Shown here: in pieces, positions 13,193-26,735 of the stretch | Position numbering within the stretch: position 1 is the first letter of the stretch | Layout: each line of letters starts with the position of its first letter | From: Viscum album | Taxonomy: Eukaryota > Streptophyta > Magnoliopsida > Santalales > Viscaceae | Direction: 5' to 3' | NCBI GenBank assembly: GCA_963277665.1 | Contig: OY728152.1 | Span: 1,191,406,357-1,191,470,356 of the forward strand | DNA: 64,000 nt | Notes under the pieces: model-generated | What the model was told of the DNA's origin: nothing | The model's database searches: none | What the model saw: only the letters and a program-made list of their open reading frames with translations | Position numbers and translations under genes: made by a program

Positions 13193-14110
13193 TCAATATA
13201 AGTCCTTCTTCAATGCATCACTGATTACTAAAAAAAGTTCTCCACATGTAGGTAGTGTAGGATCATGTGAAGTAATGATCAAACTTTTCCTATTCGTAAA
13301 TATACTTTTACATTCAACATTCCATGGAAACACGACTCCCTTGTTTTCATGGTTAGAGGGTCTAGTAATTGGAGGAAGTTCATCATAAATCAGCAATAAT
13401 ACCCAGCTAAAGTAAGGGAAATATGGATATCTATCATATATTTTTCTCGTTTCAATCACCAAATATATTCTATCTTTGAAGGTTTCACCAATATCACATT
13501 TTTTATGATTATATTCCAAAAGAATTAGACTTCCTTTGACAAGAAATCACATTTTCTATACTTATAAATACTCAAATTATTTTTCAAGGCCTTTTTAAAT
13601 GTGATCAAATCCTCATAATTCCCATCTTTTGTTTTATAAAATATTATAATATCATATATAAATACCAACATAAATTTATTTAAGTAATAAATAATGAATA
13701 TATTTTTTAATTCCATTAAGATTGTGGGATAATTATTTAGTTATAATGGCATCACTATTAACGCATATTTCCCATAACTTGTATGATATGTAGTCTTGGG
13801 GATATCCTCCTTCATCACCCTAGCTTGTTAATATCCCAACTGAAGATCCATGCTGGAGAATTATTTTTCTCCATGTATCTAATCTAACAAGTAATCAATA
13901 GAAGAATGAGGATACTTGTTTTTATTTTGATATTGTCAAGTTCACAATAATCAATGAAGAGGTTCATTACCCCATCCTTATTATTAACGAAGAGGACTGG
14001 TGCTCCCCATGGTGAAGCAGTTTTCTATATGAACCATATAACTAGTTTCTATTGTAATTATTTATTTAGCTCCTCAAGTTCAACAAAAACCACTCTATAG
14101 AGTGTCTTGG
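13193..14110 (-). pseudogene. Reverse transcriptase remnant
   Basis: Two adjacent minus-strand frames carry the domain. About 13971-14020 gives [15 protein letters not shown], the N-terminal RT motif. 13525-13716 gives LNKFMLVFIYDII followed by KCDFLSKEV; the usual FIDDI/L catalytic motif has become FIYDI, losing one aspartate. 13193-13519 continues into the RT connection and the start of RNase H (GVVFPWNVECKSIF, then VISDALKKDL). Lesions rule out activity. Confidence 0.8.
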
Positions 14111-14899
14111 TAAATATAAATTCCCCACTGATAATCTCAATTTATAATTAAACCTATCTATATGGATGAAGACCAATAAATACATCGAGAAAAACATCAT
14201 CATATTACCTCATAATAGACATGTTTTAAGGAATCTTATTTTCTTTATAATCAATCATTTGAGCTAGATAAGATTTCCTTTAGGGAAATAACATTCATCA
14301 TCAGGATTCTGGTGCTAAAGAAGATTATTCTTCCTCCATTCACTGGTATAGAACCAAGGTTTGATTCGAAATATGGAGAGTGACTTCTTTCTCACACAAA
14401 TTTATGTTATCTATATATAGGGAGATTCAATCCATGAACATATTAGATAAAACTTCCAACAAAGGGAGTTTTAAAAGGTTTTTTTCGGAAGTTCAACCCA
14501 TGTATTTTCAAAGGAGGGGAGTTATACACCTGGGATGCAATAATTTACCCATTTTAAATTTTCACTGACAGCTCTACATCTTTCATTTTGGTGGTTTTTG
14601 AAAATATCTACTAAACATTCATTATATGATTGAATTTTTAGAACTAATGTAAAAATGTATGTTCTCTATTTTTGAATGGATAACTAGCGTAACTTTAATC
14701 ACTTAGTTTTGAAGATCCAAATCAATTGTTGTGATGGAAAAAAGAATGGCCATTATTCTTTTGTTGTTTTCATTGTCTTCGAAAGAAGTTGTCATAGTGC
14801 ATTGGATTTCAATGTGACTTGGTTATTTATGGATGAAGTAATGAACAATGTGATGAGGTTTTATAGGATAATTTATTTCCTGCATCGCATTTGAGGGTT

Positions 14900-15760
14900 T
14901 ATCCTATCCTCAATCATTAGCTGAGTTTCCTTGATTCTTACAACTAATGCATCTCATCACCCTCTTAGTAAATTTCTGAGGATCTTCTTTCCACACCTTT
15001 GAAAAGTTGGATGTTGAAATTTTAAAGAACCATTGTTTTTCTCAGTCATACCACCAGAATTAATTCCTATTCCATTTTATTATCCATGTGATGACCATGA
15101 GATTATCTTATTATCAAATAGACTTTTAGGGGACATCGGGAAATTTACCCACTACTATTAATGTCCTAGTTCTCCATGGATTTTCATAGACTAGGTTTTT
15201 CTCACAAAAGATTTTATTAATGTTATATTCAAAGGTAATGACAATTATAGAGCCATATCATGCATGTATTTACTTGTTTTACACATACGCCTCAATGGAT
15301 TCATCATCTTTTATCTTGATTTAATGGAAATAAATTTTAGTTTATGTTAGAGAGTGCGAGGAAAAATATTTATCAATTTTTTTCCACAATTCCATTGTCT
15401 AGATCACTTTGATCTTTTTCTCAAACTTTGTATTCTTGATAAATGTATACTACTTATCAAATTCTCCCCTCATATGATAAAAAACCAATAAAACATCACT
15501 TTTTTGGAACATATAAAGATGGAGATGCTCTTCTCAATGGAGTTGATTTACTATTCTATGAATAAGGGATCAAAATATCTATTGAACGTAGGAGGAATTT
15601 TTTTCAAAAAGTGCACAATTAAATATTTTAATTTATTAAGGGGATTTAGGAACTTGTCACAATCTATGTCTCTATTAAGAGTTGAGTCTTTTATGATATT
15701 ATCATCACAAAGATTATGATTCCTGCTCCAATCTGGTTTCATATCTCATTGGGGAAGCCA
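14900..15760 (-). pseudogene. Gag remnant
   Basis: The minus-strand frame 15551-15742 ends with FLKKIPPTFNRYFDPLFIE, matching the start of the Retrotrans_gag domain of Tekay-type elements (a PPTF then DPL pattern). Downstream pieces toward 14900 are too decayed to align with confidence. The protease and spacer expected between gag and RT (about 14110-14900) could not be resolved. Confidence 0.55.
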
Positions 15761-17437
15761 TCACATTTCTTATCACATTTATTATTTACCTGATAAATCC
15801 TATTTTCATCCATTTAGTATAAATTAAAATTATAGATGAATATTGTATTCTATTAAACACCTAAATGTGGATCCATGACATTAAAGATATAACTTATAAA
15901 TTACACATATTTCCTTAACTTATTAATTTCTTGGATTCAATCAATTTTATCCATAACCTATTTCCAATATTATAATATTATAGGAATTTTTGTTCCTTTA
16001 ATAGTTGATCATAATGATTATACGAATTTACCATTGCATATACCCTGGGAATTTCAATATAGGTGTGTACTAGGGACCCTTTTAGTGTACTAGGTTACAC
16101 TGAGTTAGGCCTGGTGCACCTTGTTAGAGTTGTTACCCCTAGGTACATTTTTTCCAAAACCACATCAACTTCTAGAATCAATACTTGGATGTATTTTCTT
16201 GATAAAAAACATACTCTATAAAAAAAATTAAGGATATTTTTGTTATACTTAGTATTATCACTATGAATTTCGTTATAGTTTTACAATCATAATCCCAAAA
16301 ATAATTTAACTTTTCCACTAATACCATCTATAAAAATATTTCTCTTTATTTCACCTTAATACAAGATATATTACATAACAGTACACATAATAAAACCCAA
16401 AAGATCAAGACATATAGTCTAATTGTGAATTATGTACATAGAATAACATCTAGAACATGGGATACAAGAAAATTATTGAAAATTTCATTACAATGTTTCC
16501 AAAATTCTATCGCTTTTAAAACTTCATTGGATAATCTTGCGACATACATACAAATTGGTTGAGTTATAAATCACATTAAGGGAATAAAAATGGAATAATA
16601 TGAATGTTATAACACATTTTAGTCAATTTAAAATAAATATGAGTAAGAATTAAAAAAAATTATCAATGATACATGATATATAATGATATTTTTAAAGGAA
16701 ACATGTGAAATTTGGAAACAACATAAAACAATGCATCATAAACATAAGTGAAGGAAAAATTCTAAGAAATCATGACTAAAAACTCCAATAAATGAATTAG
16801 GTTCACTAAACATCCAAATATCATATATTATGATGATAAAAATTTCCCAATTCATTGATAAACTATATAATTCTTGGCGCACCCACCACTTTCATTTCAT
16901 TCTCATGATTAAGTGTGCCACAATGGTCATTCAAAATAGAATCATTTTTCATAACATTATATTCCATGATAATGGAGTGTCAAATAAATTCATATTATTC
17001 CTCAATAAAATAAATATATGTTTGTAATGGTGAGTACATTTTATATGAATTGGGTATGGGTATTTAGCACACATTTTTTTGGCATGGATTCCCAATATGA
17101 AATTTCGGTAGCATAATGGGGGATCATAAATGATCATGGGAGGGCATAATGAGCAGAAAAGGGGAATATCATCATTTAGGAATCATTAGTGATGTTTAGG
17201 GGATTTGTAAAACATACCCAAATTTTAGGATTTGAAAATTAAATGGCGTAAAATTAATAAGATTCTAGAATAAAGGGGAGAAAGATAAGATCCCTTACAT
17301 GGCAGTGTGACACCAAATGATTGAGAGGTGCCTCTTGATAGCTTAGGGGAACCTTGGTAGGAATATATAGTGGGGAGGTAAGAGTAAGATCATGATGAAA
17401 GTATTTAGATTTTATAGAAATGGGAAATTTTGTGTGA

Positions 17438-17447
17438 TTATATAGGA
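17438..17447 (-). promoter_or_regulatory. TATA box, 5' LTR of minus gypsy
   Basis: CCTATATAAT on the minus strand, at the position equivalent to CTATATAAA in the partner LTR (9932-9940). Confidence 0.45.
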
Positions 17448-18328
17448 AAATATAGTGGATGTATTTAATATGTCTCGAATATAGGTTTTGGAATCTATAT
17501 AATAAAATAGCCAAAACCAAAAACGATTAGATGATTTTCCCCATGGTTTAATCCAAATAGTAGTAGTTTTTTTTATTTTATAACCCCATGGACCGAAATT
17601 AAAAAAACAATATTCTTGTTTATGTGGGTGTGAGTCATACTCAAACAGAAATGATTTTAAAACCATAAAATATATTAATGGGTTTAGAGTATTCATAATT
17701 GATTGATAACTTTAAAAAAAACAAATAATCACATTATTTTAAATGTAATTAATTTAATTTTTTAGTGATACCCTTTATAGTATTTATTACATCACTTTTG
17801 GGTCATTATGAGGTTACAAAACACATCATCAATTTATACAGTATTTAATTTTTACTGGAAAATTCAACTGTATAAGAAAATTGTAAATAATTCTCCATTG
17901 GATAATTTAAAAAATTTGATTCAATAAATAATATTATTTTTATTAAAATATTTTTACAAAATATTAATTAATAATTTTAATATAAAATCACGATTTTTTA
18001 GAAATGCATTGTTTTTTTTGAAAATGATAGTGTTTTTGAACCATTATGAAAGTTATATTTCACAACATAAAGTTTATATGTTTGTTTATTTTTGATAAAA
18101 ATTATTTAATAATAATATTTAATTAAACTATTATTTATTTAAATAATCCATTATTTCATCAAAACAAATACCTTAACTGACTATGAATATTACGTAAAAA
18201 TACTATTGGAGTTTTATTATATCAAAAATAAAAATAACGTATAAATAACAATAAAGGGTGAAAATATATCCATTATTCTATAAAAATAATGTAAATATTC
18301 ATATCACTAGGGTCTAGATATATATACA

Positions 18329-18333
18329 TTTAA
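18329..18333. repeat. Target-site duplication TTTAA, left
   Basis: TTTAA here is repeated at 22072-22076, directly outside the other end of the solo LTR. Removing the LTR and one TTTAA restores collinearity with the uninterrupted partner LTR near 10820-10845. Confidence 0.75.
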
Positions 18334-19878
18334 TGCGACACCACAAGATTCCATGATACATCTCTATTTGAATAATACAATAGCTTGTGTTGTACGCAAC
18401 TTGGAATTCAAACACACCACAACCAATCAAAATAGCCATTATGAACTGTAATACCCACTTTTTGAAATTTTATAAATTTTATAATTCAAAATGGACTTCT
18501 TTTTTAGATTCGGAATATCAAAATTAGCTTAGGGTGAATTTTTGGTATTTTTTAAAAAATATACAATTTATAATGAATAATGAAAAGCACTAAGTTATTG
18601 TATAATATCTACTTTTAATTTAAATTATTTATTATTTTATTTAAATTTAATTTAGTTCAAAATAGATACATAATACCTATATATGTTCAATGTTATTCAT
18701 TGGAGTCATTTTATAATGAGTTTAGAAATATTAAAATTTCATTGAACTTTTTACTGTCTTTTACCCACCACCTATGAGCATTTGCAAATTTGTTTAAAAC
18801 ATAATTTTACTTCTTCTATGAGTTGAATCTAAAAAATATTAAAGATAGGGATTTCATAATTAAGTAATATGTGGTTCAATAAAATAAAAATAATTTTTTA
18901 GTGAATAGTAAATTTTGACTTTTATTTACCATGGTTAAAAGTATGTAAGGTAATTAAGGGTAAAAATGATATCATAACTACCATAACACATGTCCTAATT
19001 CTTTTGGATATGTAAACTTCAACTGAAAACAACCTTAGGATTAAAATATGACCTCCTTTGGTCCACTTGGACTTAATTAAGACATTTATTATTATTTTAT
19101 TTAAAGAAGAGTTAAAAGAGTTAAAAACAAAGTTAAATAATTAAACAATTTTTAATATTGAGTTATATATAAGATAAATTCGACTATATATATTAATTAT
19201 AAATCTAAAAATATTTCCTAAATAATGGTACTTTATTTATAATATTTATACATTAAATAATTAAATTTATTTATGACACAATGATGATGCATTAATTATC
19301 TTATTATTGAAAGATTAAAATAATAGATATTATAAATATCCATATTAATCTAATATTAGATTTTAAATTAATTACACTAATTTAATAGGTAAATATTACA
19401 ATTAGGGTTGATTAAATAAAAAAAATTCGAAGTAATAATGGAGTTATAAATTTATGAAAAACAAAATACCAAATAGTTTCAAAATTGACATAAAAGAGTT
19501 TTTAAAACAAATATTATATTATTAATTGATATTTTATTCCTAAAAAATTAAGGATTAGCCAAAGGCCTTAAATAATATTATTTATGTCATTAATGAACAA
19601 ATTGAGGTTATTTAGGATATTTAGAGTATTCTTATTAACCATATAATATAAAAATTCAAAGAGACAAGGTAAATGTCAAACTATTTAACTAAAAGTTAAA
19701 TATAAAAGATAAGGTTATTATAGTGAACCAACCCTATCTAAAACCAATAGGTTGTGTGTTTTTCGACCCATACACACCTTATCCTTGAAATAAATTTTTT
19801 TTGGTTCCCTTCTAAACCGAAAATAATTTTATTATAAAATAATATTTCAATATTTTCCTAAGATTCCCCTCACCCCTC

Positions 19879-19887
19879 TAATAAAAG
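19879..19887 (+). promoter_or_regulatory. TATA-like box of solo LTR
   Basis: TAATAAAAG in a C-rich context replaces TTATAAAAG of the intact copies. The core promoter is slightly altered. Confidence 0.4.
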
Positions 19888-20057
19888 ATCACTTCCCCTT
19901 CTCTCAAATTCACACCTTCAGAGCCATTTATTTCTACCAAACCCTGCCCAAATATCCTCTCAACTGTCCTAAATTATTCCTATAGGCCTTCCATTAGTCA
20001 TAAATCCATGCTACAGAGCCCTTTTGATGAAATCAAATGGAAGAACCCGAACAAGAG

Positions 20058-21834
20058 GTGAATATTTCTTCACCTCTTTCAAGTTATTTTCTTCTTCCTC
20101 TTCCTCTTTCTTTATTTTTTCCATTATAAAATAATAACTCCAATATCTTCCATATATTGTGATGTTATTATAAAACTTTTACAACCATATTCATTATTAT
20201 ATCCATCGTATAAATGACAAAGCCACCATACGTGCGTACGTATGGATTACCATCTCCACGTCGTGGTATAGTTTGTTATTCAAACACTTCATCATTTGGA
20301 TGGGTATAATAATGAGTATAAATGATGTAAATAAAAAATATAAAATGATAGTAATTCTGTATATATGATATACCATCCCATTATATATAATTTTAATACC
20401 AAAATAATGATATTATTTCTCATGCGTATGTACGTATTACCGTCTCCAATAACGCGATGAGATTCATTCCCCATCGTATCCATTCAATAATAATTTTAAT
20501 TTGATGATTAAAAATAATGTTTAAATACTTAATATCATTATGAATATGAATAATATACATCCTATCCATAATAAATATTACTTACATAACAAATCATACA
20601 AAGGACAACGAATCAGTTAACACCCGAAATGATGATACTACTGAAATATCATTAACAACGCAATGTTAGAAGATCATATATGATATCATATTTACATATA
20701 TAGTTCTTGAGTAATTTAATAAAAATTATTTAAATATTATATATGAGTTTAAAGTACCCTCAACCAAGGATAAGTACAAGTTATGGGTTAATTTCACAAT
20801 CCCTTTATTATTCGAGGTTGTTTTTATGTAAGTATTTACATGGACCACTATATCATACACATCTGTGTTTTCTTAAAAAATCTATTTCAAATAATTTTTA
20901 CTATTTACTAAAAAATGGGTTAAGGTCATTTATACCCTTATTTTACCCTATATGTTTTGAAAGGAATCATTCCGTCATTTTCTAGACAAGGTACTTTATT
21001 ACCTTTTTGAAAAAATTAAGGTAAGATTGTTTTTCAATCTTATAAGGCGAGTGTGGCTATTTTCGACCATTATAACATCGTCGAAGCTTCCCTTAAAATA
21101 TTATAATAATTTTTTTAAAATAAATTGGTTCTTTTATAATTATATAACTTTTAAATTACTTCAAAATAAAAAGTGATATTTCTATAAAGAAATGTTTGAT
21201 TTCATCTATGTCAACATCCTCTGATGGATTTTAAGCTTATTTGAAGTTGATTTATTCGGATACAAAACATCCATATTATATTGAACGTTTTATGATATGT
21301 TTGACTTGGATGCGTTATTTTTACACCATTCATGGTTTATGGATAAAGTAATTACATTTCGTATTCTAGTTTTAATACGAATGTTTATGTTATGTTTAAT
21401 CCTTTTCATATGAGGAATGCATTGGACAAAGTAAGTGAGGGGTGGAGCCTGCTATTGCTCCTCGATGCATCGGTATGTATCATGAGACAAACTAGTGTCT
21501 TGGAATAAGGCCTTGAAAAAATCTTATTTGTAGTACTGTCATAAGGCCTTGACTATGTGGTTATGAATTCTGGTATTATGCATTCCATCATTATAAAAGT
21601 GGCTATTTATATTGCATGTGATTATTAAACTAGTTGAATATCCATGTGAATAATTTTAATAGAATTATTTTATTTTAACTTTTCCAGGTTATCCTAAATT
21701 TCATGTTTAAAAGGCTTTTGTTTTAGTCTTATACATTTCCTTAAATATTTATGCTTATTTATAAAATTTTTCGCTATATTGTTAACCTTACTAAGCATCT
21801 GATCTCACCCATTTCTTTGTTTAATTTTTCACAG
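20058..21834 (+). other. Putative leader intron in solo LTR
   Basis: Donor CAAGAG/GTGAAT and acceptor TTAATTTTTCACAG/GATG fall at the places of the sister copies' donor and acceptor. The acceptor sequence has changed, but a pyrimidine tract and AG are kept. Confidence 0.35.
20223..20461 (+). other. Two stem-loop modules, solo LTR
   Basis: Module 1 is 20223-20266 and module 2 is 20419-20461. In module 1 the inner hairpin reads ATGG-ATTA-CCAT where intact copies read ACGG-AATA-CCGT, so both arms changed and pairing is kept. Module 2 pairs CTCAT with ATGAG and GCGT with ACGC. The third module is not recognisable in this copy. Confidence 0.5.
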
Positions 21835-22071
21835 GATGCGAATAAGAATATTATGATGACCTATAGGGATAGTCTAAGGCATATGAGTGTGGCATATGAA
21901 GGCTATTTTGTTGTAATTTTTCATTTCATAATTTAATGTAAAACAAATGAATGTATCTAGTATTTCCAAGGGTACTAAACTAATCGGTCTTTCGAGGCTT
22001 GATATTTTGTGATCATTCCAGTGTCAGGTAATAAATCACCGAATCTGGGTAACTAGGGTAGGGGTATTAAA

Positions 22072-22076
22072 TTTAA
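22072..22076. repeat. Target-site duplication TTTAA, right
   Basis: Second copy of the 5-bp duplication made by integration of the element that left the solo LTR at 18334-22071. Confidence 0.75.
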
Positions 22077-22569
22077 TACACTAGAGAATTCCCTATGTGT
22101 GAGGTTGGTGATATTAATATTTTCATGGGATGGTTTGACGTACATGGTATGGGATGTGATATTAATGGGATTGAACAACTCCCATAAATGGTTTCCCTCA
22201 TCCATAAGTTGTTGGATCTCAGTTTGGTCATGGTCAAGGGAAAATCCAAATGATGATATCTCCCTTGGAAGCTCTGATAAATGGGTTTCATATGATATAA
22301 TCCTACTGCTTGAGGCCATCAATTCCTTTTTTTGTTAAAATTGAATTTTTAAAACCCGATATTTATACTAATCATGTGATCACAATTCAACTACTATATT
22401 ATCAGTGGTAATGATACATAACAGTCTTTTAAATCCAATTTGATATAATAAAACAAATAATTTCATGTGTTATCTATAACCATATAAGACTTTTAATTAA
22501 ATGAAAATGGTAATTTTGTTTATACCTGTTCAAGTTTTTATATTTACCTCCCCTCTCCATGACGTTACA

Positions 22570-23480
22570 CACTCCCCCAAGGATGAAAAACTCATAGTTT
22601 CACTATCGTTACATCAGAACCTATCCTCACTGTGGTGAAATTACATTTTCTAAAAAAGTCTTCCATTACTAAGGTTAGTCATGACATGAAATCCTTTTCA
22701 ATTAGGGGAACCAACTATACTATAAAAATGAAGATAGGAAAAATGTAAATTAATTTAAATAAATAAATAAAAATAAATCGAAATAAATAAATAGTAAATA
22801 CTAAATTCCTCACCTCAAATTTACACTGTGGGTGTCAAAATTCTCCCCACTATACCAATTTCATCTCCCATAGAATACTTAGTAATAAATATGATAGAAA
22901 AATTGGATAAATTTCTCACTGACCTATACATAAGGAAAAATATTCATGGGCTTATCACCACCATAATTGTATGGAATATAGACTTAAGTATTTTCCATTC
23001 CCCGTGTCACTCTGTCCAAATAAACTATGAAAAATATAGTCATCTCAACAGAAATGGTGGTGAGATCCATGTCTAAATATTCATACTCGTCCACATGATA
23101 TACTTTTGAATGAAACTTCTTTATCAAAGATATATGTAACACATCATGAGTAGATGTCATGCATGATAGAATGTCTAGTCAGTATTCTACATCCCTTGGA
23201 ATGTTGATGATATTAAATATCCCAATATACCATAATATAAATATACCATTTTCCCTAAAAAATGATGAACCAATTGAGGATAAACATTAAGAAACATCTG
23301 ACCACAAATTGGAAATTCTAGCATATGATAAATATAATCGATAGAGTGTTTCAATTAAATATTTGATATCGTAATTATTTTCCAAATTAAGAGAATCTAA
23401 CTAATTTTTTCATTAATTATTCAGGACGTGACAGCCTAAATCCTCACTCCTAGATCTTGTTGTCGTAGAAGCATTATTTA
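22570..23480 (-). pseudogene. Chromodomain end of a second minus-strand gypsy
   Basis: On the minus strand, about 23040-23200 reads VLHISLIKKFHSKVYHV followed by YEYLDMDLTTISVEM, which matches the linker and chromodomain of Tekay-type Pol (VFHVSLLRKY... then a short acidic stretch). Upstream pieces are consistent with the integrase C-terminus but decayed. A purine tract (CCTTGGGGGAGTG on the minus strand) at about 22570-22582 directly precedes the LTR start TGTAAC. No gag or RT was found above it. Confidence 0.6.
22741..22800. repeat. AAAT-type microsatellite
   Basis: Imperfect repeats of AAAT with interruptions. It lies just outside the decayed gypsy end and has no evident function. Confidence 0.6.
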
Positions 23481-25855
23481 TATAGATTCTATGGTAATAA
23501 CTATATAATATTTTATATAATATCTATTAAATAAAAAATACAAATAATTATTACCTATATTAAAATAAAAACTATTTTTCCAAGTTTAATGATCAATATA
23601 TATAGAACATATTATAAAATGATGAAACAAATGGAAAACATAACTAATGGAAACTATTAGAATAATATATTAAAAAATAGTGAATTTAGTTTAAGACTTT
23701 AACATAGCCCATAGATTCTTTCTCACATTCTATAAATCAAAATATTTCATGTGTATGAAATTTTTCATTGACACGGGAATGAATAAATAATTTAGGGTTG
23801 AGCTCATAATCTATGTAAGAAAGACTTATAAATTAAGAAATCATCGAATAAACACATCATATATATTATGGTATGAATAGATAAACTACATGAAGCCATA
23901 ATCTTCTTGATGCTGGTAATATGTATATAAATTAAAATGAAATAAAACATGGATATAGAAAATACTATTATCAAACGTATAGAATTCATAACAATGAACA
24001 TGATAAACATGGTAGTAAGGCATTATGTTAAGGGACTATCATATTATCTATAGATGCATACTCAAAATACAATATTTTATTTTCTGATGACTCCAGTCAA
24101 TGAATCATGGGGATATACTATTCCTAGACAAACCATCATAATGATTAAGTACAATTAATTCTTTATAAGTCTCATCATGAAATTTCATAAATTTCCTTGA
24201 GGAACCTCTTACTCAATATCAAACAACAATACATATATTGAGAAATAAAGAAATAAAATACAAAATAAATGTATATTAGTACTCCATAATCCTCAACATT
24301 TTCAATAATTTTCCATTTTCCATAAATGGTATAACATGACCATAAACCATGAAGAGAAATATGTTTTATTTTAAAAAATAACATAGTGAACATACCAATT
24401 TTCATCCTTATTGGAATAATAATATAGAGAATTCTATTATGTTAACCATTATCAACAAATGTGATGACATGATTATAAACAATCAAGAGAGTCAAGGTGG
24501 ATGGTTATAGAAGAATATTACTCAATGAGTGAAAAATATTTAAGAAGGGATTATGTTTGAGGAATTGAAATCACCATAAAAAAAACAAAATAAAATGGAA
24601 TAATTTATCTATCTAAAATAAATTATGTTCAAAAGAATTATCATAACTCATAGAAAAAATTTTGTTTCCATAAATATTTAATAATTGGTTCAACTAAATC
24701 AATAGTCACTCAAATAAGGAAATGTTATTTGGATAGTAAATAAATTTATTAATCAGTAAATTATTTATAAAACATTAAGGGTATAGTAAATTAATAAATA
24801 TTTTTAAAAAGTGAATTATTTTTCATAAAACATATCATGATTTATAATATAAATGTTGAGTCCATGAGAACCCATATGATATTAGTAAAATTTTAAAAGA
24901 AATACCTTAAAAGGGAGGGATTGAAATAAAACACAAAAACCCATAATTAAGAAATTATTTATGAGATGATATCTCAAATTAATAGTATATACACCCCACA
25001 AATGAAATGAGGGGAACAATTCCCAACATTTTTTAAAGAGATATATTTTTTTATGAAAACCCTTATTTATTTAGAAACAGTGTATTCCAAACCCTGTTAA
25101 ATATAGATAAAGAAAATAAACAAATAATTCTATTATTAAAATAATATTTATGTTATTATATTAGAAATTATAAGTATATTATTTATATAAATAAATTTAT
25201 TTTCATAGTAGAAAACATAGAATTACGATGAACTCTTATCTCTTTTATTAACATTAAAAAATGTAATTTAGTCTTCTATATCACCAAAATAAATTGCATA
25301 ATAAATTAAATATGAAAAATAATAATAACCTTTATCCTTAAAAAATTTCATACATAGTCATTCTATGAAAACATTCTTTCAATTTTCCACATTGGGTGTT
25401 TACGATATTAATCATTAATACTAGTTTGATAATATTGGAGTCTGTATACATTATTACAAATAATTTCTTTTTTATTAGTTAATTAATGTAAAATTTAAAT
25501 ATTTTTTTATAAAATTTTATGATTTTTTAAAAACAAATCATGAATTTTTTTTTCATTATCTTTGATGATGAAATTTATTAGAATGTTGTTTGAGTAGTTC
25601 TCAACAATAAATGTGTGTTTTCTTAATTATTAATGAACTTGTTAATATAAATTCTCAAAAAAACAAAAAATGCATTATTTAATCATTTACATCAAATTAT
25701 AAATGTAATTACATTTCTATATTGATAAACATTACAAAATTATAGTAATTTTCATGTAGGCTATTAAAACGACCTAAATATTAAAATAAACATGATTTAA
25801 TGAATTATCATGAGGTGTTTTCAATATATCATAATTATAATAGAATTATAAAGAT
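23481..25855. other. AT-rich stretch, no gene recognised
   Basis: No coding similarity, LTR match or RNA gene could be supported here. By position it could hold the remains of the second minus-strand gypsy (upstream pol and 5' LTR), but I could not align it with 8778-11291. Confidence 0.45.
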
Positions 25856-26567
25856 ATTATTGTAACACCCCATGGTTTTAAAAATAAATTAAAATGCAAG
25901 AACAACTGATTTTATAAATAATTACCCAATTTTAGGTAGATAGTTGTTAAGTAGCTATTAAACATAATATTGACACTTCTATGATTTGAATTTTAAAAAA
26001 AACGTCTACGTCTGTGATCAGTATGTTTTTTGGTGTCTGATAGTTCCAACGTGTTTTTTGGTGAATAGTAACATACCCTTATGAATATTAATATGACCCT
26101 TATGAATATATAATATTATTATTATTTTATTTTCTTCTGGTTATAAGATAATGAAATCTTGATTAATTTTTAATGATGATATAAAATTAGTTATAGTTTC
26201 AAAATTGTTATTTTTGGAATTAATATGATTTTATTTAAAAATTAAATTAAGAATATTTAGAAAATTATTTTCAAATAATGGATTCAATTTTTTAATTCTA
26301 TGTGTTGAAAAATGTAGGGATAATTTTTGGATATTTCATGAAATACATGAATTTTGGGTCAATAGTTAAATTAGATAATTTAAGAGAAATTTTAATTAAA
26401 TGAAATTTTGCATCATGTTTTTTTCATTGATGCATTAAATGGACATTGGTTCGAACTCACATTCACTTATTACTATTTTGGGTCACATGACTCAATACTA
26501 TTCAACATCTTGGGAAAAAATATTAAAATAATGATTAATATAATGGAAAACCCCTTCTATCCTCTAC

Positions 26568-26575
26568 TATAAATA
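26568..26575 (+). promoter_or_regulatory. TATA box, 5' LTR of plus chromovirus
   Basis: TATAAATA follows CCCCTTCTATCCTCTAC and precedes a C-rich leader. The partner LTR has TATAAATA at 45432-45439. Confidence 0.65.
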
Positions 26576-26735
26576 CAACACCCCCTATTCATCTCACACA
26601 TATCAAGCATTGAGAATTATCTAATTATTCAAAATCACTTCCTTAAGGCCCTTCTCATGTCCAAGATATTCTGGTCACACCAAAAGGCCAAAACCATTGT
26701 CCATAAGTAGGATCTCATGGAGAATAGAAAAAGAG

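Larger units (their letters stand above)
11292..16326 (-). mobile_element. Internal region of minus-strand Tekay-like gypsy
   Basis: Read on the minus strand the region runs primer site, gag, RT, RNase H, integrase, chromodomain, purine tract, which is the order of a Ty3/gypsy chromovirus. The length of about 5 kb is normal for gag-pol of this group. The frame is broken in many places by stops and shifts, so it is not functional. The likely primer site is at 16318-16326 (TGGTATTAG on the minus strand, close to the initiator Met-tRNA type TGGTATCAG). Confidence 0.85.
18334..22071 (+). repeat. Solo LTR of the long-LTR family (copy B)
   Basis: It starts TGCGACACCACAAGATT, an altered form of TGTAACACCCCGAGATT at the start of the intact copies. 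It then follows them through the GCTTAGG...GAATTTTTGGTATT block, the TATA region, the first two stem-loop modules and the CCCATTTC...CACAGGAT acceptor region, to an end near GGGGTATTAAA. The 5 bases before it (18329-18333) and after it (22072-22076) are both TTTAA. No internal region is present, so it is a solo LTR left by recombination between two LTRs. It is about 0.65 kb shorter and more diverged than copies C and D. Confidence 0.8.
16327..22569 (-). repeat. 5' LTR of minus gypsy, split by a solo LTR
   Basis: The two parts, 16327-18328 and 22077-22569, together match the 3' LTR at 8778-11291. They are separated by an inserted LTR with its duplication. The upper end reads GTTACA on the plus strand (TGTAAC on the minus strand), the usual LTR start, and is directly followed at 22570 by a purine tract on the minus strand. 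This LTR may therefore also be the 3' LTR of the element fragment at 22570-23480. Confidence 0.7.

Noticed and set aside
22053..22338. Overlapping frames on both strands near 22.1-22.3 kb
   Set aside because: The segment is the start of a gypsy LTR (also at 10830-11100), outside any gag-pol order; no coding motif is seen.
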